This document shows, piece after piece, positions 1 through 12,358 of a stretch of DNA of 64,000 bases. Position 1 is the stretch's first letter. Every line of letters starts with the position of its first letter. The notes beneath the pieces were generated by a model. The model saw only the letters and a list, made by a program, of their open reading frames with translations. It was not told where the DNA came from and searched no databases. Made by a program: the position numbers and the translations under genes. Origin of the DNA: Limosilactobacillus fermentum (GTDB lineage Bacteria; Bacillota; Bacilli; Lactobacillales; Lactobacillaceae); the NCBI RefSeq assembly GCF_013394085.1, contig NZ_CP040910.1, positions 648,387 to 712,386 on the forward strand, read 5' to 3'.

Positions 1-1
1 G

Positions 2-205
2 GCGACTAGTATCCTACTGGCGCTCCTGGCAATGGGATGTGTGACGGGGATTTTAGTTACCGTCAGCAATTACATGACCAATCAGGAACGGATAACGAGG
101 CAGTTAATTCGCGAGCAACAAGAGGCGGCGCGACAAAATTTACGGCAGGCAAATTCACAAGCGACAAGCAAGGGAAAAGCAAGTGAAGGAGGCACGGTAA
201 ATTAG
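2..205 (+). CDS. C-terminal end of a probable competence pseudopilin-like protein (ComGG/ComGE type), partial
   Basis: An open frame enters from the left edge and stops with TAG at 203-205, giving 67 residues. The visible part starts with a hydrophobic stretch (about residues 3-22), followed by a polar Gln/Arg/Ala-rich helix, the usual shape of a short type IV pilin-like protein with an N-terminal membrane helix. In many lactobacilli the late comG genes lie directly upstream of a YtxK-like methyltransferase and ackA, which is the order seen here. The ComG assignment therefore rests mainly on context. The start codon and most of any N-terminal leader lie outside the window. Confidence 0.5.
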   Translation, partial: ATSILLALLAMGCVTGILVTVSNYMTNQERITRQLIREQQEAARQNLRQANSQATSKGKASEGGTVN

Positions 206-221
206 GAAAGCAAGGGCTTCC

Positions 222-250
222 TTGAATTTGTGAACGAAACTAGGTAAAAT
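222..250 (+). promoter_or_regulatory. Promoter for the methyltransferase/ackA unit
   Basis: TTGAAT (222-227) and TAAAAT (245-250) are separated by 17 bases, a good sigma-A-type match. It lies between the end of the upstream gene and the AGGGAG ribosome-binding site at 271-276. Confidence 0.6.
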
Positions 251-285
251 TGGTTTATCTAGGATTTTGAAGGGAGTGACCACGA

Positions 286-1305
286 CTGGAACGTTTAAGT
301 CCAGAAACGTTATTCACGCCGTTTGATCAAGCAACGCAACTGCTTCAAACGGCCTTAGCAAGCTCTTACCTCGATGCCTTCCTCGAAAACGCCGAGAACC
401 TAGCGGATGGGGGAACAGTACGGGTTGAAGACGGGGTGCCGGACGCTGAAACGACTGAAAAGTTAACGAAGCTCTACCAGTCAATTGACCTGAGCCAGGC
501 CGATCGGGAAACCAAGCGACGGCTATTGCAACTAGGGATGTTGAAGGTGACCCAAAAGGACGCCATTCAAGCGACCCACCAGATGACCCCCGACTCAATC
601 GGGATGCTGATGGCCTCGTTGATCGAGCAGGTGACCAAAATTGACCACCCGTACCGCATCCTGGATCCGGTGGTGGGGACGGCTAACTTGCTGACCACGG
701 TGATGAATCATCTCCAATCGGTTACCGACCAACCAATCGAGGGTTACGGAGTTGATAACGATGAATCAATGCTCAGCGTGGCGGCCGTTTCGACCCAACT
801 CCAGGACCTTCCCGTTCAGTTGTACCACCAGGATGCAATTCGGGACCTCGATGTTCCCCAAGTGGACCTCGTGGTGGCAGATTTACCGGTGGGCTACTAC
901 CCGCTGGATGACAACACTAAGCGGTACCGCACCCGGGCCAAGGAAGGTCATTCCTATGTTCACCACCTCTTGATTGAGCAGGCGATGAATTACTTGTTGC
1001 CGGGTGGCTTTGGGGTCTTCTTGGTTCCCAAGGCACTGTTTCAAAGCAAGGAAACGACTGGGTTGGTGGAGTGGATCCAATCAGTTGCGTACATGCAAGG
1101 GTTGATTAACCTGCCAGAGGAACTGTTTGCTAACTCAACGGTAGCCAAGTCGCTCCTCTTGTTGCAACGTCAGGGGGGGACTAGTCACCAAGCGGGCAAG
1201 GTCTTATTAGGCTCATTCCCGTCGGTCAAGAATCGTCCTGAATTTATTGCCTTTATCCGTGAAATTGATAACTGGGTGGCCCAATACTTAGCCCCCGCCA
1301 AATAA
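286..1305 (+). CDS. Class I SAM-dependent DNA/RNA methyltransferase, YtxK-like
   Basis: This is a 339-residue protein related to adenine-specific methyltransferases of the YtxK type that sit between comG and ackA in Firmicutes. A SAM-binding motif DPVVGTANLL lies at about residues 127-136. A DLPVGYY sequence at about 199-205 occupies the place of the NPPY catalytic motif, so the target may differ from classical N6-adenine enzymes. The frame is open upstream of the first GTG (436) back to a stop at 277-279, and that extra stretch encodes family-like sequence (LERLSPETLFTPFDQA). No ATG, GTG or TTG occurs in it. The CTG at 286, 9 bases after AGGGAG, is the best start. The substrate is unknown. 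Confidence 0.8.
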   Translation: MERLSPETLFTPFDQATQLLQTALASSYLDAFLENAENLADGGTVRVEDGVPDAETTEKLTKLYQSIDLSQADRETKRRLLQLGMLKVTQKDAIQATHQMTPDSIGMLMASLIEQVTKIDHPYRILDPVVGTANLLTTVMNHLQSVTDQPIEGYGVDNDESMLSVAAVSTQLQDLPVQLYHQDAIRDLDVPQVDLVVADLPVGYYPLDDNTKRYRTRAKEGHSYVHHLLIEQAMNYLLPGGFGVFLVPKALFQSKETTGLVEWIQSVAYMQGLINLPEELFANSTVAKSLLLLQRQGGTSHQAGKVLLGSFPSVKNRPEFIAFIREIDNWVAQYLAPAK

Positions 1306-1318
1306 AGGAGAATTTGTA

Positions 1319-2515
1319 ATGTCAAAAACGATTGCTGTTAACGCCGGTAGCTCAACTGTTAAGTTCAAGTTGTTCGACATGCCAAGTGAAGAAGTTGTTG
1401 CAGAAGGAAACATCGAACGGATCGGGATGGACATGGGTCACGCCAAGATTAAGTACGGCGATGGCCAAGTCAGCGAAGAAGAAAAGCCGTTCCCAAACCA
1501 CGGGACGGCGGTTTCCTATCTGTTGGACCAACTGATCAACTTGGGGATTGTTAAGGAATACCACGAAATTACTGCCGTTGGGCACCGGATCGTTGCCGGG
1601 GGAGAATTCTTCAAGGATTCCGTGGTCATTGATGATGACGTAATGCAAAAGATTGATGAACTGGCTGAATACGCACCGCTGCACAACCCGGCCGAACTTC
1701 AAGGGATCAAGGCCTTCAAGCGGGTGCTGCCGGACGCCTTTGCAGTGGCGGTCTTTGACACTTCCTTCCACTCTAACATGCCTGAAATGAACGCACTCTA
1801 CTCCGTTCCTTACGAATGGTACGAAAAATACGGTGCTCGTAAGTACGGAGCCCACGGAACGAGCCACCGTTACGTCGCTTCCCGGGCTGCCGAAATGCTT
1901 GGTAAGCCACTGGAAGACTTGAAGCTGATCACTTTCCACATTGGTGCCGGTGCTTCGATTACGGCCATCAAGAACGGTAAGTCCTTTGACACTTCAATGG
2001 GATTCTCCCCGCTAGCGGGGGTAACGATGGCTACCCGTTCAGGGGACGTGGACCCGTCCTTAGTTGCCTTTGTTCAATCTAAGTTGGGGATTTCCAGCGA
2101 AGAAATGATCGAGCTTTTGAACCACAAGTCTGGTTTGCTGGGTCTTTCTGAACTGTCCGCCGACATGCGTGACGTGCAAGCGGCCGCTGAACACGGTAAC
2201 AAGCAATGTGAACTGGCGCTTGAAATTTACGAAAACCGGGTTCTCAAGTACATTGGTTCCTACTTAGCTGAGCTTGGCGGTGCTGACGCAATCGTCTTTA
2301 CGGCCGGGGTCGGTGAAAACGACAAGGAATTCCGCCAAGCAATTGGGGACAAGTTAGCTTACTTTGGGGTCAAGGTTGACCCAGAAAAGAACGACGTCCG
2401 CGGTGAAGAACGCGATGTTTCTGCCGACGACGCTAAGATCAAGGTTCTCTTGATCCCAACCAACGAAGAATTGATGATCGTTCACGATATCGAACGACTT
2501 CGCAAGCAAGCCTAA
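1319..2515 (+). CDS. ackA: Acetate kinase
   Basis: Acetate kinase (398 residues) converts acetyl phosphate and ADP to acetate and ATP in the cytoplasm. In a heterofermentative lactobacillus this is the ATP-yielding end of the phosphoketolase route. The N-terminal family signature VNAGSSTVKFKLF is at about residues 7-19, and the GAHGTSH segment near residue 180 is the central signature. The length is normal for the family. AAAGGAG lies 8 bases before the ATG. It follows the methyltransferase by 13 bases and is probably co-transcribed with it; a strong hairpin terminator follows. Confidence 0.97.
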   Translation: MSKTIAVNAGSSTVKFKLFDMPSEEVVAEGNIERIGMDMGHAKIKYGDGQVSEEEKPFPNHGTAVSYLLDQLINLGIVKEYHEITAVGHRIVAGGEFFKDSVVIDDDVMQKIDELAEYAPLHNPAELQGIKAFKRVLPDAFAVAVFDTSFHSNMPEMNALYSVPYEWYEKYGARKYGAHGTSHRYVASRAAEMLGKPLEDLKLITFHIGAGASITAIKNGKSFDTSMGFSPLAGVTMATRSGDVDPSLVAFVQSKLGISSEEMIELLNHKSGLLGLSELSADMRDVQAAAEHGNKQCELALEIYENRVLKYIGSYLAELGGADAIVFTAGVGENDKEFRQAIGDKLAYFGVKVDPEKNDVRGEERDVSADDAKIKVLLIPTNEELMIVHDIERLRKQA

Positions 2516-2525
2516 GGGTTTGAAG

Positions 2526-2557
2526 AAGCGGGGAGCCTGCGGGTTTCCCGCTTTTTG
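2526..2557 (+). terminator. Rho-independent terminator after ackA
   Basis: AAGCGGG (2526-2532) pairs with CCCGCTT (2547-2553), followed by a run of T. It ends the ackA transcript just before the ribosome-binding site of the next gene. Confidence 0.85.
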
Positions 2558-2571
2558 TTTAGGAGGAAATA

Positions 2572-3195
2572 ATGGAGTATGTAATCTCAGACACCCACTT
2601 TTTTCACGAGCAACTATTGGGAGTCGATCAGTTTGCGCCTCGTCCTTACCAGACCGTTGAAGAAATGGATCAAGTGATGGTGGAGGCTTGGAACGCCCGG
2701 GTAAAGGAAAATGATACGGTTTACCACCTTGGAGATATCGCGGTTAACTACCAAAACCACCAACCAGAACGGGTTGCCAATGAGCAAATTGCGACCCTCC
2801 TTGGTCAATTAAACGGTCACCTAGTGTTAATTAAGGGGAATCATGATCGGCGTAGCCTGTTTAAATACTTAGCGGCTCACAACCCAAGGGTTGGCAAGCG
2901 GGTTAAGTATGAGTTTCATGACGTTGGTAAGTTAATTAAGTACGACCACCACCAGCTCTACTTGACCCACTACCCAATGATGATGGGAATTGCGCCCAAG
3001 ATCATTAACTTACACGGCCACATTCACCATTACATGGTCCCAACGACAACTAATTTAAACGTCGGCGTTGACGCCCCAGAGCTCGACTACTTAACGCCCC
3101 GTCCCCCCTTTGGGACTCCCTTGTCGTTGCCAGAGGTAATGGAGATGATGGCCAAAAAGGTTGCCGTGGTCAATCAATCTAATGGCGTGGTATGA
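2572..3195 (+). CDS. Metallophosphoesterase family protein
   Basis: A 207-residue calcineurin-like phosphoesterase. Metal-ligand motifs appear in family order: D7-x-H9 (SDTHFFHE), GD at 54-55, GNHD at 89-92, H133 in LTHYP and HGHIHH at 148-153. Such small cytoplasmic enzymes hydrolyse phosphomono- or diesters; the substrate cannot be told from sequence. AGGAGG precedes the ATG. The gene opens a probable operon with yutD, the HAD phosphatase and the TIGR01906 gene. Confidence 0.85.
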   Translation: MEYVISDTHFFHEQLLGVDQFAPRPYQTVEEMDQVMVEAWNARVKENDTVYHLGDIAVNYQNHQPERVANEQIATLLGQLNGHLVLIKGNHDRRSLFKYLAAHNPRVGKRVKYEFHDVGKLIKYDHHQLYLTHYPMMMGIAPKIINLHGHIHHYMVPTTTNLNVGVDAPELDYLTPRPPFGTPLSLPEVMEMMAKKVAVVNQSNGVV

Positions 3196-3221
3196 TAACA
3201 AAATGAAAGGATGTGACCTAG

Positions 3222-3758
3222 GTGAACCGGGCACGGATTCAAGAATTAATTGAGCAACGGATGAGCCAACGAAAGGGGCTTTACCAGGTGACGTTACAAG
3301 ACGCCACCCATTTCACCCTCAATGGCCACCCCTACCTACTGAAGAAAAACTACCGGGAGGCCTTCAACGGCGATAGCTTAGCCGACCGTTTTAGCCCCCT
3401 GTTGACGAAGTACGATTACATTGTTGGTGACTGGGGGTATGACCAGTTGCGCTTGCGGGGCTTTTACGCGAAACCCGGGCAAGGGGAGGAAGAGCAGGGC
3501 GTAGGATGCATTAATGATTACCTGATGGAAGAGTGTAACTTTGGGTGTCCTTACTTTATCATCCAAAACCTGGAGGTTGCTCACCCCAAGCGACCACGGA
3601 AACCCCGGACGCGGCGGCGTGGCCGAGCGGAGATCAGTGAAGAGAAAAAGCCCCTTAAAGAACCGGCGCTAAGCAAGCGACGGCACCAAGAGGTACGGCG
3701 TGTGAAGGGAAAGGGTAACCGAACGAAGCTAGTGGTACGGACGCGAAAGGATGACTAA
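3222..3758 (+). CDS. YutD family protein (DUF1027)
   Basis: A 178-residue protein with the conserved YutD core in the first ~115 residues: a DYIVGDWGYDQLRLRGFY segment and CINDYLMEECNFGCPYFI, with conserved cysteines. The C-terminal ~60 residues are a basic, low-complexity tail rich in Lys/Arg, probably disordered and possibly nucleic-acid-binding. The function of the family is not established. The start is GTG. Its stop codon shares a base with the ATG of the HAD gene, so the two are translationally coupled. Confidence 0.85.
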   Translation: MNRARIQELIEQRMSQRKGLYQVTLQDATHFTLNGHPYLLKKNYREAFNGDSLADRFSPLLTKYDYIVGDWGYDQLRLRGFYAKPGQGEEEQGVGCINDYLMEECNFGCPYFIIQNLEVAHPKRPRKPRTRRRGRAEISEEKKPLKEPALSKRRHQEVRRVKGKGNRTKLVVRTRKDD

Positions 3759-4540
3759 TGAGCAAGCAGGAGAGTTACGAAGGCTACTTGATTGATTTGG
3801 ATGGGACCATGTACCGGGGCAAGGAGAAGATCCCGGCGGCCCCTAGTTTTATAAGGCGCCTGCACGCGGCTAACAAACGGGTGCTCTTTGTCACCAATAA
3901 TTCGACGCGGTCTCCTGAGCAGGTGGCGGCCAACCTAGTCACTAACCACCAAATTCCGGCCCAGCCGGCGGAGATCTACACAACGGCCTTGGCGACGGCC
4001 GATTATTTGGCTAAGCGGGCCGGAGACCGCCGCCGGGTTTATATGATCGGTGAACAAGGGCTAAAGGATGCGTTGGAAAGCAGGGGCTTTGAATTGACGG
4101 ACCAGCGCCCTGATTTTGTGGTGGTCGGCTTAGATACCGAGGTAACCTATCGCAAGCTGGAGGTTGCCGTTTTGGCAATTTTAGCGGGGGCTACCTTCAT
4201 TGGTACTAACGCCGACAGTAACCTTCCTAATGAGCGGGGGCTGACTCCCGGAGCGGGTTCGTTAGTCAAGTTGGTCGAGTACGCAACCCAAACGAAACCC
4301 ATCATGATTGGTAAACCAGAGGCCATCATCATGGAGATGGCCTTACAACGGGTCGGGTTAACTAAGGAACAAGTGGTGATGGTTGGTGATAATTACCACA
4401 CCGACATTGAAGCTGGGATCAACGTGGGCATGGATACGCTCCTGGTTTATACGGGAGTGTCGACTAAAGAGCAGGTGGCAAGAGAGGAGGTCCCACCAAC
4501 CCATGTGGTGGATTCATTAGATGACTGGATGGTGGAATAA
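3758..4540 (+). CDS. HAD-type phosphatase, NagD/YutF-like (TIGR01457 family)
   Basis: A 260-residue HAD hydrolase of the NagD-like class. The nucleophile motif DLDGT lies at 13-17, VTNNSTR (motif II) follows at about 46, and the C-terminal MVGDNYHTDIEAG block carries motif IV. Family members dephosphorylate small phosphorylated metabolites in the cytosol; the substrate is not readable here. It overlaps yutD by one base, and the next gene begins inside its last codons. Confidence 0.88.
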   Translation: MSKQESYEGYLIDLDGTMYRGKEKIPAAPSFIRRLHAANKRVLFVTNNSTRSPEQVAANLVTNHQIPAQPAEIYTTALATADYLAKRAGDRRRVYMIGEQGLKDALESRGFELTDQRPDFVVVGLDTEVTYRKLEVAVLAILAGATFIGTNADSNLPNERGLTPGAGSLVKLVEYATQTKPIMIGKPEAIIMEMALQRVGLTKEQVVMVGDNYHTDIEAGINVGMDTLLVYTGVSTKEQVAREEVPPTHVVDSLDDWMVE

Positions 4541-5201
4541 TTTAATTAACCAGGGGCGCACCCTTCTAATCGCGTTAGCAATTATGCTAGCGTGCTTGGG
4601 TGGCGCCCTTTTTTTGGTAACGAACGCTTCATATTTCTTAGTAGATGGGCGTTTGATGGGAGTTAGTCAGCGAATTGTCGAGCACGATTACTTACGAATT
4701 CTGGGGTATTTACAGCTTCCCTGGTCAGGGGAGACGATGCGGCTTGATTATTTGCCCACGGATGCAAAGGTGCTGCGTCACTTTAAAGATGTCCGCCACC
4801 TTTTCTTATTGGGTGAGTCTATAACGGTTGGCGCGAGTTTAGTGAGCTGGTGGGGGCTATGGTGGGCTAAGCAGCGCTATCAACTATGGCGGTTGCGTGG
4901 GTGGTTGCAATGGCTACTAATTGGTTTTTTAGTGGCGGTAATTTTAATTGGATTAAATTTTGAACCAGTCTTCTTGTGGTTTCATTACCACGCCTTTTCA
5001 AACCAGGATTGGCTTTTTGATCCAAAAAAAGAGCCCCTCATCAACCTGTGGCCAACCAGCTTTTTTATGACATTAGCCATTAGCTGGGGGCTTTTGGTCG
5101 AGGGACTCATTTACTTAATCTATCGGTGGGTGAAAAAAGAGTTACGCCGCTTCGTCTTTTTGGAAACGGGCCTTGAAGAAACCAACGATGGCCGGGATTA
5201 A
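4521..5201 (+). CDS. TIGR01906 family integral membrane protein
   Basis: A 226-residue protein with about four or five hydrophobic segments (near 14-36, 93-112, 130-150 and 178-202), matching the TIGR01906 family found after YutD and the HAD gene in lactobacilli and streptococci. The start ATG lies 20 bases inside the upstream gene. No function is established. Its last 60 bases overlap the end of the convergent DedA gene, and no terminator is visible between them. Confidence 0.8.
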   Translation: MTGWWNNLINQGRTLLIALAIMLACLGGALFLVTNASYFLVDGRLMGVSQRIVEHDYLRILGYLQLPWSGETMRLDYLPTDAKVLRHFKDVRHLFLLGESITVGASLVSWWGLWWAKQRYQLWRLRGWLQWLLIGFLVAVILIGLNFEPVFLWFHYHAFSNQDWLFDPKKEPLINLWPTSFFMTLAISWGLLVEGLIYLIYRWVKKELRRFVFLETGLEETNDGRD

Positions 5202-5792
5202 CGTGACAACGATGATTGCTAGGATAATTAATGAGAAATGGGCCTTAACGAAGGGGAGGTTACCGAAGAAGTAACCCGCACCACAACAAATTACGACCCA
5301 TGAAATACAACCGATGACGCTGTAACGAATAAAACTGTGGTAGGCAAAGCCAGAACCAGCGGCGGCGAAGGGAGCAAAGGTCCGGATGATTGGCATGTAA
5401 CGAGCCAAGATAATGGCTGGCGCACCATGCTTTTCGAAGAACTGTTCCGCTTTGGCGAGGCTATCTTTATCAATTAAACGTCCGAAAAGGGAGTGATTGG
5501 ATAGTTCCTTCCCAATTTTATGACCAATCATGAAGTTACATGAGTCACCCAGCAGGCAAGCTAAGAGGAAGATGGCGACAAAGATCCAAATGTTAAGGTT
5601 GTAGTTAGCATTAGCAGCTAAGGCCGCTGCGGCAAAGAGGAGGGAATCCCCAGGTAAGAAGGGGAGGATCACTGCGCCAGTTTCCACAAAGATGATGGCA
5701 AACAGGATTAGGTAGGTCCAGTCCCCAAAGTTGTTAACAATTTGGATCAGATGTACGTCAATGTGCAAAATGAAATCAATTAAGGTCGACAT
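5142..5792 (-). CDS. DedA family membrane protein
   Basis: A 216-residue polytopic inner-membrane protein. FVETGAVILPFLPGDSLLF near residues 34-52 is the DedA (SNARE-associated/VTT) signature, with further helices to the C-terminus. DedA proteins act in membrane lipid homeostasis, and several are lipid scramblases or undecaprenyl-phosphate flippases; which applies here is unknown. AGGAG lies 7 bases before the ATG. A promoter is visible at 5830-5858 on this strand. Confidence 0.9.
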   Translation of the reverse strand: MSTLIDFILHIDVHLIQIVNNFGDWTYLILFAIIFVETGAVILPFLPGDSLLFAAAALAANANYNLNIWIFVAIFLLACLLGDSCNFMIGHKIGKELSNHSLFGRLIDKDSLAKAEQFFEKHGAPAIILARYMPIIRTFAPFAAAGSGFAYHSFIRYSVIGCISWVVICCGAGYFFGNLPFVKAHFSLIILAIIVVTLIPAIVGFFKARFQKDEAA

Positions 5793-5829
5793 AAATGGCT
5801 CCTTTAAAAATATGGTTAATTACCGGTAA

Positions 5830-5858
5830 ATTGTATCAAGACGTCATGTAATTGTGAA
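5830..5858 (-). promoter_or_regulatory. Promoter of the DedA gene
   Basis: On the minus strand, TTCACA and TACAAT are spaced by 17 bases, about 40 bases upstream of the DedA start codon. Confidence 0.5.
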
Positions 5859-6007
5859 GGAAAGTCCCTATTTAGGATCTAAATGAACATTAAAAGGATG
5901 ATTACGTTGAACAAGCCATCATTGTTCGAATTATTTTTTTGATCTAGGATGGAACTTCGGTATAACGTTCGTGTTTTGTAAAAATCCAAAATATATACTA
6001 AATTCTA
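5859..6007. other. AT-rich intergenic stretch between dedA and the rrn promoters
   Basis: No credible gene is visible. There is a short GAACAA/TTGTTC inverted repeat near 5913-5931 followed by a T-run. The remainder is AT-rich sequence upstream of the rrn promoters, of the type often used as upstream promoter elements. Confidence 0.5.
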
Positions 6008-6036
6008 TTGACACTTTGCGGTATTGTCTGTATAGT
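6008..6036 (+). promoter_or_regulatory. rrn promoter P1
   Basis: TTGACA (6008-6013), a 17-base spacer and TATAGT (6031-6036) form the first of three tandem sigma-A promoters upstream of the rRNA operon. Confidence 0.75.
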
Positions 6037-6093
6037 TATATACCGTTGTCACGACAGATATCACTTCGGATGAAGATGAGTTGGAAAAAGTTG

Positions 6094-6122
6094 TTGACAG
6101 CGGATGGTAACTCTGTTATATT
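6094..6122 (+). promoter_or_regulatory. rrn promoter P2
   Basis: TTGACA (6094-6099), a 17-base spacer and TATATT (6117-6122) form the second tandem rRNA promoter. Confidence 0.8.
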
Positions 6123-6182
6123 ATAAGAGTTGCTAATCCAGCAACGAACGAAAAGTTGTCAAAAAGTTAAATAAAAAACTTC

Positions 6183-6211
6183 TTGACAACGAAAATCGTT
6201 CATGATATAAT
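6183..6211 (+). promoter_or_regulatory. rrn promoter P3 (consensus)
   Basis: TTGACA (6183-6188), a 17-base spacer and a perfect TATAAT (6206-6211). The A-rich tract at about 6164-6180 just upstream resembles an UP element. This is probably the strongest of the three promoters. Confidence 0.85.
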
Positions 6212-6265
6212 CAATAAGCCGGCTGGCTAAGTTGGTCGGCGGTAGACCTTTGAAAACTGAATAAT

Positions 6266-6290
6266 GTTTCGACGAATCAAATGTGTAGGG
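6266..6290 (+). other. 5' arm of the 16S rRNA processing stem
   Basis: GTTTCGAC followed by AATGTGTAGG pairs with CCTACACATT and GTCGAAAC at 7970-7987, downstream of 16S. The long stem encloses the whole 16S gene and is the expected RNase III substrate for pre-rRNA processing. Confidence 0.75.
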
Positions 6291-6374
6291 TCCTTGATCT
6301 TAATGATCGAGGCAAAAACATTTGCGAAGTCAATTCGCTTAATTTATTAAAAAGAGCTATTCAAGCTTCTTGTT

Positions 6375-11067
<4,693 letters not shown>

Positions 11068-11133
11068 AGTCAGGTGTGAGGATTCTTGATAAGAAAAGAT
11101 ATTGTTTAGTTTTGAAAGCACAAGCTTTCAAAG

Positions 11134-11250
11134 TGTGGTGATGATGGCCTGAAGGATACACCTGTTCCCATGCCGAACACAGAAGTTAAGCTTCAGCACG
11201 CCAAAAGTAGTTGGGGGATCGCCCCCTGCGAGGATAGGACGTTGCCACGC
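11134..11250 (+). rRNA. rrf: 5S ribosomal RNA
   Basis: A 117-base 5S gene, from TGTGGTGATGATGGCCTGAA to GTTGCCACGC, with the conserved CCCATGCCGAACAC loop. It is 66 bases downstream of 23S and 6 bases upstream of the first tRNA, so the tRNA block is part of the rRNA transcript. Confidence 0.96.
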
Positions 11251-11256
11251 TGTTAT

Positions 11257-11329
11257 GGAGGATTAGCTCAGTTGGGAGAGCGTCTGCCTTACAAGCAGAG
11301 GGTCACAGGTTCGAGCCCTGTATCCTCCA
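11257..11329 (+). tRNA. tRNA-Val(TAC)
   Basis: 73 bases with a GGAGGAT/ATCCTCC acceptor stem and anticodon loop CTTACAA (anticodon TAC). First tRNA after 5S; CCA is not encoded. Confidence 0.95.
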
Positions 11330-11332
11330 TTT

Positions 11333-11405
11333 GAGCCGTTAGCTCAGTTGGTAGAGCATCTGACTTTTAATCAGAGGGTCGACGGTTCGAGCCCGTCACG
11401 GCTCA
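11333..11405 (+). tRNA. tRNA-Lys(TTT)
   Basis: 73 bases with a GAGCCGT/ACGGCTC acceptor stem and anticodon loop CTTTTAA (anticodon TTT). Confidence 0.95.
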
Positions 11406-11427
11406 TTGCCACTTGTGGGTTTTATAC

Positions 11428-11500
11428 GCCGACTTAGCTCAGTTGGCAGAGCACCTGTCTTGTAAACAGGGGGTCGGAGGTTCGAGCCCTCTAGTCGGCA
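11428..11500 (+). tRNA. tRNA-Thr(TGT)
   Basis: 73 bases with a GCCGACT/AGTCGGC acceptor stem and anticodon loop CTTGTAA (anticodon TGT). Confidence 0.95.
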
Positions 11501-11516
11501 TCAAACTTAATATTAT

Positions 11517-11588
11517 GCGGAAGTAGTTCAGTGGTAGAACATCACCTTGCCATGGTGGGGGTCGCGGGTTCGAATCCCGTCTTCCGCT
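11517..11588 (+). tRNA. tRNA-Gly(GCC)
   Basis: 72 bases with a GCGGAAG/CTTCCGC acceptor stem, anticodon loop TTGCCAT (anticodon GCC) and discriminator T, as usual for bacterial tRNA-Gly. Confidence 0.95.
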
Positions 11589-11606
11589 TTGCCAATTCTA
11601 TATAAT

Positions 11607-11695
11607 GCCGGGGTGGCGGAATTGGCAGACGCACAGGACTTAAAATCCTGCGGTCAGTGATGACCGTACCGGTTCGATCCCGGTCCTCGGCACCA
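11607..11695 (+). tRNA. tRNA-Leu(TAA), CCA encoded
   Basis: A class II tRNA with a long variable arm and anticodon loop CTTAAAA (anticodon TAA). The 3' CCA is genomically encoded at 11693-11695, unlike the other tRNAs of this cluster. Confidence 0.95.
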
Positions 11696-11698
11696 TAC

Positions 11699-11772
11699 GC
11701 ACCCATAGCGCAATTGGATAGAGTGTCTGACTACGAATCAGAAGGTTGAAGGTTCGACTCCTTCTGGGTGCA
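11699..11772 (+). tRNA. tRNA-Arg(ACG)
   Basis: 74 bases with a GCACCCA/TGGGTGC acceptor stem and anticodon loop CTACGAA (anticodon ACG). A34 is expected to be deaminated to inosine by TadA. Confidence 0.95.
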
Positions 11773-11777
11773 TTTAA

Positions 11778-11851
11778 CGGGAAATAGCTCAGCTTGGTAG
11801 AGCACCTGGTTTGGGACCAGGGGGTCGCAGGTTCGAATCCTGTTTTCCCGA
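11778..11851 (+). tRNA. tRNA-Pro(TGG)
   Basis: 74 bases with a CGGGAAA/TTTCCCG acceptor stem and anticodon loop TTTGGGA (anticodon TGG). Confidence 0.95.
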
Positions 11852-11884
11852 TTTACAATTTAATAGTAATTGTAGTATCTTTTT

Positions 11885-11958
11885 CGCGGTGTAGCTCAGC
11901 TGGCTAGAGCGTCCGGTTCATACCCGGGAGGTCGAGGGTTCGATCCCCCCCGCCGCGA
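11885..11958 (+). tRNA. tRNA-Met(CAT), elongator
   Basis: 74 bases, anticodon loop TTCATAC (anticodon CAT). Of the CAT tRNAs here this one resembles the Firmicute elongator Met. It has a fully paired acceptor stem and lacks the three-GC-pair anticodon stem of the initiator. Confidence 0.85.
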
Positions 11959-11974
11959 TTTGGGTGGTTGTATT

Positions 11975-12048
11975 GGACCTTTAGCTCAGTTGGTTAGAGC
12001 AAGCGGCTCATAACCGCCCGGTCGTAGGTTCGAGTCCTACAAGGTCCA
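11975..12048 (+). tRNA. tRNA-Ile2(CAT), lysidine type
   Basis: 74 bases with a GGACCTT/AAGGTCC acceptor stem and anticodon CAT. The body closely resembles the Bacillus tRNA-Ile2 that TilS converts to read AUA. Automated tools often label it Met; the Ile2 call is from remembered sequence similarity. Confidence 0.75.
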
Positions 12049-12093
12049 TCAGGCCCATCGCTTGATGGTGCTGTTGTACACTTTCAGCTTTAT

Positions 12094-12181
12094 GGAGGAT
12101 TACCCAAGTGGCTGAAGGGGGCGGTCTTGAAAACCGCTAGGTCGTTAGCGCGGCGCAAGAGTTCGAATCTCTTATCCTCCT
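12094..12181 (+). tRNA. tRNA-Ser(TGA)
   Basis: A class II tRNA of 88 bases with a GGAGGAT/ATCCTCC acceptor stem, long variable arm and anticodon loop CTTGAAA (anticodon TGA). The discriminator base appears to be T (12181), not the usual G. Confidence 0.92.
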
Positions 12182-12189
12182 TATATTAT

Positions 12190-12263
<74 letters not shown>

Positions 12264-12270
12264 TTTCTTT

Positions 12271-12344
12271 GGTCCGTTGGTCTAGCTGGTTAGGACGCAT
12301 CCCTGTCACGGATGAGATCACGAGTTCGAGTCTCGTACGGACCG
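12271..12344 (+). tRNA. tRNA-Asp(GTC), copy 1
   Basis: 74 bases with a GGTCCGT/ACGGACC acceptor stem, discriminator G and anticodon loop CTGTCAC (anticodon GTC). Identical to the copy at 12979. Confidence 0.95.
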
Positions 12345-12358
12345 TTTTAATATATACT

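Noticed and set aside
314-598. 94-residue minus-strand frame over the start of the methyltransferase gene
   Set aside because: It is antisense to a well-supported coding region, with no ribosome-binding site and low-complexity Pro/Arg content.
1352-1939. 195-residue frame antisense to ackA
   Set aside because: A shadow of a strongly biased coding gene; no start signal and no recognisable domain.
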